Shown: positions 23,061 to 34,117 of the stretch, piece after piece
Numbering within the stretch: the stretch's first letter is position 1
How the letters are laid out: each line of letters opens with the position of its first letter
NCBI GenBank assembly: GCA_029891345.1
Contig: CM057000.1
Coordinates: forward strand, 134,691,663-134,755,662
DNA: 64,000 bases
From: Dryococelus australis
Lineage: Eukaryota > Arthropoda > Insecta > Phasmatodea > Phasmatidae
Reading direction: 5' to 3'
The notes under the pieces: generated by a model
What the model was told of the DNA's origin: nothing
Database searches by the model: none
The model's input: the letters and a program-made list of their open reading frames with translations, nothing else
Made by a program: the position numbers and the translations under genes

Positions 23061-24235
23061 GGGGGAAAACGGAATGGTGTACACTTCTAGGAACTCTGAC
23101 GATTTTATGCTAAAGGAAGACAGTTACCCAGTCATTATATGTCGTATTGTTGTTAACTGATGTGTTGCCAACTTAAAAATCAATGTTCGTGCTACAAGAA
23201 AAACTTCGAACTCCGGCCCTGGTAACATTCCAGCTGCCAAAAAAATGTGAAATATTTAAAAACTCTTGCTTAATAACAACAATTTTAAACGAAAACTATA
23301 TTTTATTATTTATGTTCAATTTAAGTTTGTATTCTGCATTTCCACACTTCCTGATAGAGAAGTATTTTATCTTTTATAAGGAAGGAGTTTTTACGGAGAT
23401 TTGTTCTCGTCGTGATTTAAAAAATGAAATAAATATGATGTAGCAAGGGCGAATATATAATTACGAAACTTAATTGTATGTTTGTATTTTTTTAAATTTG
23501 GCCAGAGTAATTGGTGAAGTGACAAGTAAATTATAGTTAGCACGGTTATTTAAGCTGAGTGCGCAAAAGTATACGGGCAATTATGGAATCAAATTCCCTT
23601 TCTGTGAATTCATATCAGGAATGTATGCTAAAGGCATACATTAAAGGGCATGTATACAATTTATTGATTTTTAGAGACTGTTATTTTCATAACCAACCTT
23701 CTTCTGAAGTTAAAGCTTAGTAAAGCACAAATATTATATTGTCATGAAGGTAATATTATGTGTTTACAGATTTTTTATTTGTACACCAATATTAGTTCAA
23801 CAGCAGTCTGTATTCTGTGTGATATTGGAGTCCTTGAAACCAGCCGGAACAACAGACAATGGAAGTTCACTTGTTTATGTATGCCACTGAGACTTACGCT
23901 GTTATAGCAAATATCTACACGAGCGACGGCAATGTTCTTGCTTAGAAATGAAGCAGGAAATTCACTCCGCACTTGCTTTTATGTTGGGTTGATTAGTGCA
24001 CGCCTGCCAATTGCTGACATCGTATTTCCATGCATTAACCCAAGTCCCTGTTTCTCGGTAGATTCGTAATTGCACACGTAAAATCCATGTTGATTCATTA
24101 AAGCACTTTTGTGACACACACTTCATTTCCATGGAAACTAGACTGCTATTTCTTCAGATGCAGTACGTACAGTATTTTCAGACACTAAATGGGTCAATTT
24201 TGAGTACTGACTGAATGACTCGTTGGAGGTAACTA
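23061..24235. other. No gene seen
   Basis: AT-rich; no motif recognised. An 86-codon frame at 23183-23443 has no family features. Confidence 0.45.
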
Positions 24236-24810
24236 CACCGAGAAAAAGAAATAGTTCTTGGTACCAAATATATTTACTTAAAGAGTATTTGTTTACTTTG
24301 AACAATATGGGGTTAACACAACCTAATAATTTGGTTAAAAATAATGCGATGGCCCAAACAACTTTTCAATTTGTTGTTTCTACATTATCAGCACATAATT
24401 AGTACACGCAACCATTTTACAATGGTTGAGGTAAGTTTCATATTACTGTCGTAGGTTCAAATCACTAGCTTGTTTCGAATTCAGTAAATATTTTGTGGCC
24501 TTGAACAATCTGCAACAACAAATTGAAACGCTTACAGTGCGGTGTCAATTTTGTTGAGCGCACAATTTGGGAGTCTCTGTTGTAAAATACAGCTTCAGTG
24601 GCAGTATATAATTTATGTGACAATGTGGATACCAGTCATGATTTCCAGTATTGCTGGTAGAACGCAATGTTGGTATTAAAAAAAACAGCATTAATATCAT
24701 TTCACATGAACGCAAAATAAAGAACATAAACACACGTTGTGCTGTAAATGTGTGATACTGAAAAGAATGTAGGCGTACATCACATTGTCTTCGCTGGAAT
24801 GTGAGAGATA

Positions 24811-24880
24811 CTGGTAAGTCAATTGGTAAAGCTCTAGACTTCTGAGCTACTGCTCCGGGTTGAACCTAGGTTCAGGCGTC
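24811..24880 (+). repeat. tRNA-like pol III promoter remnant
   Basis: A-box-like GGTAAGTCAATTGGTAAAGC is followed by B-box-like CGGGTTGAACCTAGG at the spacing expected of a tRNA-derived promoter, inside the CACSGAG element. Confidence 0.45.
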
Positions 24881-25412
24881 AGGTTTATTTAATTATTATT
24901 TTTTTTTTTATGTTTTACTAATCTGCTTATTATGAATCGACATAACGCTAGGATAACGAAAATTGTCATTATTTTGCATAATTTTGTACGAAAACGTGTT
25001 CCCTAATGACGTTTCTTTCTTCCTGTTTCAAACGTTCCAAGGTGTTGTGCCTGAGGCAAAATACAGTGTTCACACCTGCGAGTGTTGTCCTAATTATTAC
25101 AAGGGACTAAACAAATACGTCGTACACAATAACACATACGTACACGTGTAATACGTGATGAATATACTACAACTACGGATAACAAACAATGAATCACATC
25201 TTACTAGACTTAAATGTAGTAAGTGTATCAGAATTGAATATTTCAAGGTATTAAGCAAAGTGAAAAGAAAAAATGCCGGCAGATTTTCTTTAAACTATTT
25301 CAAGTGAAAACAAAAAGACAATTTCAAATCCAAACGTTTACACTAGTTACAACATATTCTGTTTAACAACTTGCATGTATAATTGATAGGTCGATTGTGG
25401 TCAACCTCTGCG

Positions 25413-25672
25413 GTGCATTGAGCGCAGTGGCTGAGCGGTTAGCCTGCTCGCCTCCCGCCAAGGCGAATCGGGTTCAGTCCCCGGCCTAGCCACCGGATTT
25501 TCGCATGTGGGGATCGTGCCGTACGATGCCGTTGGTCGGCGGGTTTTCTCGGGGATCTCCCGTTTCCCCGCCCCTTCATTCCGGCGCCGCTCCATATTAA
25601 CTTAAATCGCCCTCATCGGCTCTCAAGACCACGCTGTTAAGAGCCCCCCAAATCTCTTCACTCATCTCTTCA
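25413..25672 (+). mobile_element. tRNA-derived SINE, copy 1
   Basis: The head has an A box (GTGGCTGAGCGGTTAGCCTG) and B box (GGGTTCAGTCCCC). A GC-rich body follows (GTGGGGATCGTGCC, then TCTCGGGGATCTCCCG) and the tail ends GAGCCCCCCAAATCTC. Copies on the other strand at 31870-32126 and 49183-49450 share the whole layout. Such elements are copied by LINE machinery; no partner LINE is present. The copy lies inside the CACSGAG element. Confidence 0.9.
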
Positions 25673-25745
25673 CTCTGTGGCGTAGTTGGTTACATGCTGC
25701 CTTATGGGGCGGAACTACCGGGTTCAAGTCCCGTCTGAGTCAGCC
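25673..25745 (+). repeat. tRNA-like sequence, best-preserved of the window
   Basis: GTGGCGTAGTTGGTTACATG (A box) and CGGGTTCAAGTCCCG (perfect B box with a T-stem) are spaced as in a tRNA. ACTCTG near the start can pair mostly with CTGAGT near the end, like an acceptor stem. It abuts the SINE tail. It may be the head of a second SINE rather than a tRNA gene. Confidence 0.55.
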
Positions 25746-25814
25746 ATCACGAGCATAAATAAAAAAATTGTCACATGTATCGGCCAATAAAATAAAATTT
25801 TAAAAGTTGGATAA

Positions 25815-25865
25815 AGCACCAGGCTTCTAGGCCAGCGTTTCAAGATCTGATCTGCGCTAAGCCGT
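25815..25865 (+). repeat. Weak tRNA-like motif
   Basis: AGTTGGATAAAGCACCAGG followed by GCGTTTCAAGATCTG resembles degenerate A and B boxes. Confidence 0.25.
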
Positions 25866-26453
25866 CGATGGATTTTAATTTTTAAAAGTGCCCTATTATT
25901 AAAGACATTCAAATTTCGCGTTATTATTTGAGGAAATTTTAAAGTTCAAACACTTGTACCTTTGCAATGCGTTCGTCATTGGACTATACTTTACTCGACA
26001 CGCCCCGGATAACTCTGCGCCAATAAATGAACACTTCACAATTGTGTAGTCTAATCAATTGCATTTCAGTCAGAAAGGGAGTGACTTCACATCTATACAG
26101 CAGCCAATGGAGAAACGACGTCGGCTGCAGTATATACAGTACTGCGAAGTTTGCCCTGACACCAAATAATAGCGCGAATTTTTCTGGTCTCTGCCTATTA
26201 TGAATCAATATAACACTAGCGCAAAAGAAAATCTGTTAAATGAACTTGACGTGCTTCAGCGACACTATTAAATTACACTTTAAATACACAATTGTGTTCC
26301 ACTCGAATATGTGATGTTTGGTTGGTGCAAATAAACATGATGACATATTTTATTTTGTTCCATGAACAGTATATTTGTTTCGCCATATACAAACCTACGA
26401 TTTGTTTGACCCAAACAAATATTGCTTCCCTCTAATATCTCATTTTCTCCGTG

Positions 26454-27000
26454 TAGTGCCCCTCAGGGCTCCACTAGTGCCGCATTGACTAGGGACTGGA
26501 GGATTTTGCAAATTCATTTTAGGACAAGCCAGACTCGAAACGCATGTGCACTTATGTTGTGTTTGCAATATCGGATCACAGTTTATTAGACACGCCCAGG
26601 CGAACTCCCAACCAATGAAAGACCTGCAATCAGACAGGGACGGAATCCCGTGCCACATAGTCCGAGGCGAATCCGGCTACACACTGGAGCAGCAGCCAAC
26701 GAATAGCAGGCGGAGTATCGGAAATACATACAGGGTAGTGGAGTCCAGCCTGCACGCCGTTTAAAACGTGAAATTTTCCTGTTCCTAGGTATGACGCCTT
26801 GAAGTGCCCTGCCCTTCCCTTCTGCTGCCAGCATAAACACGCAACTGTTTACTTGTATAACTGTGCTAAACAACTGAAACAGCACCAAATATTTGTGAGA
26901 CACTCTGCGTTTGTCGACAAGTAGACTGTTAATATTTGTTCTCACAATTTCACACTTCATATTTTACATGTGCAGCAAGTGAAGCATTGAAATAAATTCC
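26454..27000. other. Unassigned, moderately GC-rich
   Basis: The stretch 26575-26745 shares a loose layout with 25975-26140 (cacgcc, CCAAT.AA.G, then CAGCAGCCAA), so it is probably another dispersed repeat. No coding motif was recognised, although overlapping frames of 72-124 codons exist. Confidence 0.35.
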
Positions 27001-28480
27001 CTTATTTATTCTATAAAAAAAGGGGGGGGGGGAGATTAGAGCAATAAAAAAAAAGAATTTTCATCCTGGTTGGTAGTCTCTTCTGACTTGGTGTTAACAA
27101 AGAAGGCCTTTGTGGAGTTTGAATTCTTGAGTCAAATTCAGTGGTGTTATTTCACGAGTGACAGCATTTCTGGCTTAGAACGCGGGGGGAAAGGGGGGTG
27201 GAGGTCATTGAATTTCCTTCACTGAGTACCCAGAAGAGCAGTGTGTGTCAAGCCTATGTCAATGTCATCCCCTTGACCCTTTGGCAACAGTCCTCCCTTT
27301 CCGAATTCAACACTCCTCCCCCCCCCCCCCCCTACCGAAACTTACGTAAACACTCACACGGGTGTAGGGTATCCCAGGGACCCGTCTCACAACCAAAGCA
27401 AACTTTTCAACTCTTCCTTTCCAACCAACCCCTCCTTTCCTCCGAACTTGGCAACGTATTGAGTAAAGAAGCAGCTGCATTGCGATAGAAAGAAATACAA
27501 TCACTGTAAAAACACACGCAAGAGAACTATTTCCATTTTGTTCCCGATTCGTGCTTGGTTTGACATTTTCTCTGAACATATTGCTGATGAGTCAAGCCAA
27601 GATTATATGATGGACAGCGATAAAAACAAAAAAAAATACATCGGAATACAAGTTAATACACAGCATAACACCGAAATTTAAGTTAAAATACGAAATAAAT
27701 CTAATTCTGCAAGCCAAGCGATAACATATGCAATTAGGATACCAAACTGCATATAAGATAATAACTGGATTTTGTTTGGTGAAATATAAAAAAGTGCAAA
27801 AAACGACAACATATGCCCACACTTACCAGCATAGGTCATGCAAGTGTGCAAATTTGCATAGTTTTGTATTTCCCCATGTTAAAAGTGCCTGTTGAACCTA
27901 GAATTATCTTTGCACTTCTTGATATGCTTCAATGATTTCCTTGTTGCTAAGAAGCAATAATTCTTAAAAAAAATATTATGGGTGGTTATTTATGGTAAAA
28001 TATCAAGTAAGTGCGTTCACTTACCCTCCATTACCTAATGCCAAGTAATTTTACCGTCAGAATCAGCTTTTGCTACAAATGCGTCATGTTGAATCACGCA
28101 CTAGTATGTGTAGTTTTACAAATTTCACGTTATCGTACCCCGTTATGTAACTTGGCAGCTAAACAGAGTTGTAAAATAATTATCTCCAAAATGTATATTA
28201 TATTTGAATTCAAATACAGAATACATAGTTAAACGCAAACAGAAATCATATCCCATCAGCGGGAGTTAAGCTTCCGTTTTGAACACGCGAATGGAATTCG
28301 AATTAGTTCTATTCCCCTGCCGCTAGATCACGTGTTTCAAACAAATATTTGTAATTATCTGAGAGTTCCGAGGAACATTAGTGTCAAATTACAAATAAAA
28401 CACTCGGTTTATCAAACTATACACAAAAATATAAAATTCCCGAAAATATAACTATTGACCTACACTCGTAAATACTCCTT
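27001..28480. other. No gene seen; poly-G and poly-C tracts
   Basis: It contains a G run at about 27023-27032, G-rich 27183-27199 and a C run at about 27316-27331. Short frames around them are low complexity. A weak tRNA-like motif on the minus strand at 28262-28330 (TAGCGGCAGG then GTGTTCAAAAC) is too degenerate to call. Confidence 0.45.
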
Positions 28481-28488
28481 AAACTAAT

Positions 28489-28805
28489 GTAAGTTAACAC
28501 ATACATGGTTATTGTAAAATTACACAATTGAAGATGTACATACAACTACGCTGACACTGAGGGTTTATTCAATGATGACCATGTAGCATTAAAACACACA
28601 ACTTAAATTTTTTGTACAGGAATTGCGTGTGTTTTTGCGCACACATCAAAATGTGTAAATTAACACCAGCATTATGTCCATTACGCCACAGATTCATGTA
28701 TTTCCTCCAAAAACTTGTTGTACTCTGTGGATTCGTAAGAACATTTGTATAAAATTACAGGTAGTATGTTGTTTTTGTAATTTACACGTTTAAATGTAAA
28801 CTTAC
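28489..28805. mobile_element. Possible MITE with GTAAGTTWACA ends
   Basis: The left end GTAAGTTAACACATAC and the complement of the right end GTAAGTTTACATTTAAAC are inverted, and both are followed inward by GTAAAATTAC or GTAAATTAC. Length is about 317 bp. Target duplications were not resolved. Confidence 0.4.
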
Positions 28806-28859
28806 TAAACATTTGCACAAAGAGCTTCCTAGATTTATTTTTTAAGTGTAGGCATAGAA

Positions 28860-29220
28860 AAATTACGCACCGTATTTACACGCACTCGGTTCAATAACAT
28901 TTTGTGTGGAAACTATTTCAATATAGGCATTACCAACACACCTGTGTTCTTTCTGTTTTATTTATATTTATTACGATTGAAACATTATAGTTCATGTCTA
29001 AAATTTAAGTTAAATGTTTAATTGTACCGAAAATAAGATAATTTCATATTTAACATAAGTACAGAACTCTTGCAGTGCATTTATATTGTTATAAAACAAC
29101 TAAACACTACACATCATACATGGGAAAATTTTCAAAGGTTTGGTTAAAAAAAAAAAAAAAAAAAGAGGTGTGGAGATACTGCGAACAGACTATATGAGTA
29201 TTGCCGCAAACAACACCCCA
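28860..29220. repeat. Family R1, copy C
   Basis: Contains the R1 blocks ..GGAAACTATTTC..ACCAACACACC..TTATTTATATTTATTA and, after an interval, CATGGGAAAATTTTCA, AAAGGTTTGGTT and GCGAACAGACTATATGAGTATT. These match 30930-31170 in order. A run of 18 A (29146-29163) sits inside. Confidence 0.5.
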
Positions 29221-29456
29221 CCCACGACTGCGGACTCTTAATGAGCTCGTTAAGCGAAAATGACAAAGTGAAGCTGCGAACAATGATTTCATGTGGTGGC
29301 GCTACCATGCTCATGAAAATTCTAGCAGTGCGTTGTAGAATGCTCACGCCAGTAAATAAAGCAAACTCATTTCAATAAATTAGGGCGGGCAAAAAAGATA
29401 CTATTATGGTCCAAGCGCTACGTTTAATGACAGGTTACTTGCCTGTCTGCATTAAT

Positions 29457-30017
29457 ACACACACAACAGTACAGAGGTGTGTGAGGCACGTTGAGAGTGT
29501 GTTCTGTCCGTGATAAAAGCTGTTGACGCTGTCATCTACGTAATTCTCACCCCTGCCCCCCCACACCACGCACACACACACACACACACCACACAACAGT
29601 ACAGAGGTGTGTGAGGCACGTTTAGAGTGTGTTCTGTCCGTGATAAAAGCTGTTGACGCTGTCATCTACGTAATTCTCACCCCTGCCCCCTCCACACACA
29701 CACGCACACGCACACACACACACAACAGTACAGAGGTGTGTGAGGCACGTTGAGAGTGTGTTCTGTCCGTGATAAAAGCTGTTGACGCTGTCATCTACGT
29801 AATTATCACCCCTGCCCCCTCCACACACACACGCACACGCACACACACACACACACACACAACAGTACAGAGGTGTGTGAGGCACGTTGAGAGTGTGTTC
29901 TGTCCGTGATAAAAGCTGTTGACGCTGTCATCTACGTAATTCTCACCCCTGCCCCCTCCACACACACACGCACACGCACACACACACACACGCACACACA
30001 CATACACACACACACAG
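29457..30017. repeat. Compound minisatellite with CA-repeat linkers (four copies)
   Basis: A unit of about 90 bp starting AACAGTACAGAGGTGTGTGA begins at 29465, 29595, 29723 and 29861. Copies are separated by CCCCTGCCCCC followed by variable (CA)n/(CGCACA)n stretches, giving a 128-138 bp period. The frames across it are repetitive and not genes. The last CA block runs to 30017. Confidence 0.95.
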
Positions 30018-30764
30018 GTTTCTTCATCAAAAGAAAACTTTAACAACGCTCCGCTTCTTTACTCATGTCAAAATGTCCTGACGAATATTTTCTGGAGTTA
30101 AATAAAGGTAATAATGAGTGTCCGTAAGTAGTAAGGCATTGTAGATTCTCTGGCAGGGAATTCAAGATGCCAGCTGTAGGATTTATTAAATAGTGGAAAA
30201 TTTTCACTGTAAAATAGAGCTGGCCAAAAATCTAAACTAAAAAGGTTAATTAAAATGATTTGTTATTAGCCAACAATAACTTGTATATATTAAATTATAT
30301 ATTCTTTATAATTTCGTTAATTAATCAAAAATCCCTGATTTACTACAAGAATTCTATAATCTCGAGAATACAGAACTGCAAATCTGGTTTGATGGGCGCC
30401 ATTTTTATTGATTAAATAAAAATATTGTAAAACTTACAATTTGCCAATAATTATCCATAAGTGGATTGAGAAGGACTCAATGTAATGCAAGGGAAATATG
30501 TTTCCCTTATCTTTTCTCATAAGTGTAATTTATAACAAATATGTATTACGGGGAAGATTCATTATATATAAATTTATAATATTTAATTACATTTTTCCTT
30601 TCTAATTTTGTCTGATATGTGTCTTTCGTAGGGGATTGAAATATTTTTGTGAAAAAATTTCTAATTATTTTATGCTGATTGCATCATAGATATAATTTAT
30701 GTTGATTGCGTCTTGAATATCACCTACTCCAGAATTTAATAAAAGGATTGCTTTAGTCCCTTCA
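30018..30764. other. No gene seen
   Basis: AT-rich; no motif recognised. Confidence 0.45.
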
Positions 30765-31170
30765 CGGTTATTTTTCATTTTTTTAAAGCCATGCTAAAGT
30801 TCTACCTCAGAATATTGCTTCGCCTTGTATGTACAAACAAAGCTTAACCGAGTCGATTAATTTACACCACTGGGACAAAACACGCATTCGTGCGCCCTCA
30901 GTTTAATGATATTTTGCGTAAGAACTATTTCTTACTAGGAATTACAACACACTTTTTCCTCCTATATTTGATCCATATTAATAATAAATGAAATTATGTT
31001 TTATAGATACAATATACGTATTTTTATGTCAACACATGTATAAACGGATTGTGATACAAGACGTATTTGTGAAACAACCAAACAGGTTATACACGGGGGA
31101 ATTTTCATAGGTTTGATTCAAAAAGTGTCAAAGCAACTGCAAATAGACTATATAAAGACATTACGACTAT
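30765..31170. repeat. Family R1, copy B (longest)
   Basis: It joins the 5' blocks seen in copy A (CCATGCTAAAGTT.., CGCATTCGTGC.., ATTTGATCCATATTAATA) with the 3' blocks seen in copy C and at 10.5 kb (GGGGAATTTTCATAGGTTTG, then AAAAAGTGT and ATAGACTATATA). It therefore defines the family as at least 400 bp long. No coding capacity and no clear termini. Confidence 0.55.
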
Positions 31171-31866
31171 ATTGGGTTTACATCACCTCGAGTACAACAT
31201 CAGCCTTCTCAAGTTGCCACACACAATTCGGTTGTGGCAGTTGAATCAGTGATATCCTAAAGAACAAAACTACTTTAAGCAAATCTGTATGAGCAGGGTA
31301 TTACATATGTAATACTGAACACTCCACCATGTAAGTTACCATTTTAATGATAGCGTCACGACCGACTAAAATATGCTAATGCCAAACCTCAAGATAAGGT
31401 ATTTGTTATTCTAGTGTGAACATAGACACATCAAAACTATTTACCACTCAACAGTATTGAATTTTACATTTACAATGCAGTCGCCAATATCTCCAATTAC
31501 AAGCAAACATACATTCGATTGGCCAATATAATATGTAAACAACCTTCTATCATATACAGGAAAGAGAGATTTAAACTGAGAAAAAATTTGAACACTGTTC
31601 TTTAAAGCTCCCAAGCTCAGCCAACCGTACGGGAAACCACCAGAGATAGATCGAACAACCCAGCGAACCAGGAAGTTATATTTCGCGGGTTGGCTGACAG
31701 TTCTAGCCAATCAGAAATAACCCATACATTGCCAAAATACAAATTAAGGCAGAAAGGCCCGACAATGTACACTCCAGAAGCCAAAATCACGTAGACGACG
31801 GCTGCGAAAGCTTGGAAACTTTACTAACGATTTCTACTGATTTAGGTATTAAAAAAGCTAAACTTT
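31171..31866. other. No gene seen
   Basis: No motif recognised. An 89-codon minus-strand frame at 31441-31710 has no family features. Confidence 0.4.
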
Positions 31867-31869
31867 ATG

Positions 31870-32126
31870 GAGAGTTAGATTTGAGCTGAGTTGAGAGATT
31901 TAAGTGAGGTCTTAAGAGCCGATGAGGGTGAAATGAAGTGAGAATGGCGCATCACCGGAATGAAAGGGCGGGGGAAATGGGAGATCCCCGAGAAAACCCG
32001 GCGACCAGCGGCATCGTGCGGCACGATTCCCATTTGCGAAGATCCGGGAGTGACCCGGCTGGGTATTGAACCCGGTTCGCCTTGGTGGAAGGCGAACAGT
32101 CTAACCGCTTAGCCACCGTGGCGCCT
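31870..32126 (-). mobile_element. tRNA-derived SINE, copy 2
   Basis: Complement of the copy at 25.4 kb: the head, with the B box at 32065-32080 (TTGAACCCGG on plus) and A box at 32096-32118, lies to the right. The body (GGGAGATCCCCGAGAAAACC on plus) follows and the tail (gagagatttaagtgagg) lies to the left. Diverged but complete. Confidence 0.88.
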
Positions 32127-32199
32127 GGAGATTTAGAAAACGCAACCGAAGTTCATTATATTTTCCTCTAAGGTTAAGTATTCATAAAGCGAATTAAGC

Positions 32200-32675
32200 A
32201 AGTAATGTGGCGGAACGGCTTTACGTAAACAGCAACTCGAGGGGGCAGGAAGGAAGTTGGGGCGGTCGTGACAAGAATCTCGGGCGGCGCAACCCCGGGG
32301 CGGGGTGGAGGGTGACTAATGCGGCCGCCAGAGTTCTCCGGCGTCGCTAATAGCGTACATAGGAGGAGGGACTAACACCTGGTGTCGCACAAGCTAAGCC
32401 ACTTGCCTTGGAACCGCAGCGTCGCGACACAGCACGAATGTGCACTCACTCCATTACAGTCTCGTTGCAGGCAGGGGCAAGTGGGAGCCCATCGACCCGC
32501 GTTTGTCAGTCGCCAGCGCGCTCGTCTGCAGCAGCTGGCGGTAGGCAATCATCCGTCACGTCTGTTTGCTGCAGGGCTCCTCGCCTTCATCTCATCTGCT
32601 GCTCATCCCGTAGTCTTCTACGGCATTTTTCAACGTACTGCTCTGGCGCACCTTAATTCTTCCTGGAGTTTCACA
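32200..32675. other. CpG-rich block, possible promoter/5' exon or retroposon core
   Basis: CpG density is the highest in the window (GGCGGCGCAACCCCGGGGCG, GCGGCCGCC, GGCGTCGC, GCGTCGCGAC). Two overlapping plus-strand frames of 82 and 101 codons run through 32382-32687 but show no domain. No splice or start signal could be tied to a gene. It ends where the TIR element at 32678 begins. Confidence 0.35.
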
Positions 32676-32677
32676 CA

Positions 32678-33279
32678 GTGCGTTTAGAGTAAAATTTCGG
32701 AATGGACCGAACTCGGAATGGAATCAACTCGTAGCGAACTCGTATCGAAAGTAAGCGTTAAAGGTAAAATTTAAAACGTGGACTAGAGTGTAAACAAGAC
32801 TGAATGTGGATTGAAACGGGATTGAAGCACTCTATTTGCGACCCGCAGAAATATAAAACAAACGAATTACGAAAGTTTTGTGAACGGAAAATATATTTTT
32901 CCAACATAATATAAAATAACAATCCGATATATTTCTCCGTCCAAATATTTCTCAGTTCCTTCGTGGCCCATTCTTTTTCGCTTCGCTTCCAAAAACAACA
33001 CTTATTTTGCTAGTCTCAGAATGATTCTAACCTCTTACATTACCAAACTAACGAGTTAATATGGCGACCACTTCTTCTTTGTTCTAATTTCAGTCCGATG
33101 AGTGTTTAAACTTTTCAATCCGGATTCTACATTCCAGTCCACCTCGACAACTGGACTGGATTATCTCAGTCCACTCCTACATCAGTGAAATCCGGATGTG
33201 TTCTTAGTACTAACATTTCAATCTGGATTCTTCAGTCCACTCCAGTTCAGTCCGGATTGAAATATTACTGTAAACGCAC
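32678..33279. mobile_element. TIR element (MITE-like), GTGCGTTTA termini
   Basis: The left end GTGCGTTTAGAGTAAAATTT and the complement of the right end GTGCGTTTACAGTAATATTT are inverted with two mismatches in 20. The interior repeats palindromic AATCCGGATT and CAGTCCA words on the right half. At 602 bp it has no coding capacity. Target duplication is unclear (ACACA on the left, AAATT on the right). Confidence 0.7.
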
Positions 33280-33489
33280 AAATTGATACCCGCATTCTGA
33301 AAGTTGACGGTTTAATTTCCCTTAATATCGTGGGGGTATCGGAAATACGTGTTGATATAAAGTCGATGCGGACTCCGTTAGTTGCCCTGCGGCAAATTAT
33401 TCAATTCTCCAAGTCTTACAACACACGTCGAAGATTGTCAGGTATATCACATCGAAGAGATCGTTTCCTCTCTTTCATGTGCGCAACAT

Positions 33490-33885
33490 CGTTGACTGGA
33501 GCACTGTACATATTCCATTACTTACCCCCGACATGAGGTCAGGCCATTGTGCTTGCCATGCCATTTATCCACCCCTTCCTATCCATCATTGTGGAAATGA
33601 GACACCGCATTGTGGTACGGAACCATTTTGTAGATCATGGCACATTTACTTCCCAACATGTCAAGGTAGTTGTGCAACAACACAGTCCAGCGCACAAAGA
33701 ACATGAGCTTATAGCTATCTACGTTTGAGGGCATACCAGACCTTCATTTGTGGGCTTTGAATTACTGCTCGGTAGGCAGCACGTGGGTGTTCATTCGCCC
33801 ATGTACTTATGTTGTGCAATGAACATGGCCTCACACACAGAGTGTAGCATCATCGCTAAACACAGTCCACTGTACGGATAGTTCG
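33490..33885 (-). pseudogene. Tc1/mariner-type DDE transposase remnant
   Basis: On the minus strand, in three frames, one reads FSDDATLCV (33862-33835), TWANEHPRAAY, VIQSPQMKVWYALK and then WIGRGG (33586-33569) with PDLMSG near 33535. This order (FSDEA..F, W..ENPH, SPKV.VW, WIGR..P..WP.RSPDL) is that of the D..D transposase core common in insect genomes. DNA-binding and C-terminal parts are missing, and multiple stops and frameshifts are present. An unrelated 196-codon minus-strand frame overlaps this region but changes content midway and is not a gene. Confidence 0.72.
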
Positions 33886-34117
33886 CCACTCTTCTACTTA
33901 TCAAGCATTTGTACAGCAAAGACATATCGTGAGAATTTATCACGTTGACAAAAAAAAATGTAATTGTAGGAACCAAATTTCTGCGTACCCATAACCCATT
34001 TAGATTGCTTATATCGGGGAAGCAATCAGTTTGGTTGTATCTCCAACTAAATATAGCAAGCGTAGGTAGTAACTGCAACAGAGCTTGTTTTCTTGTCTGT
34101 GGTTGCATATGCAACTG

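Larger units (their letters stand above)
24236..26453. mobile_element. TA-flanked TIR element with CACSGAGAAAA termini
   Basis: The left end CACCGAGAAAAAGAAATA and the complement of the right end CACGGAGAAAATGAGATA agree at 15 of 18 positions, and TA lies just outside both (24234-24235 and 26454-26455). The 2.2-kb interior shows no transposase, so it is non-autonomous, or two nested parts, and carries a SINE plus three tRNA-like motifs. The superfamily was not identified. Confidence 0.6.

Noticed and set aside
25673..25745. Functional tRNA gene
   Set aside because: A and B boxes are good, but the anticodon stem and acceptor stem are imperfect and it abuts a SINE tail, so a tRNA-derived repeat is more likely. 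A covariance-model scan would settle it.
29435..30046. Three overlapping 76-87 codon frames with cysteine/valine runs
   Set aside because: They are translations of the CA-rich compound minisatellite; the repeated content reflects the DNA repeat, not a protein family.
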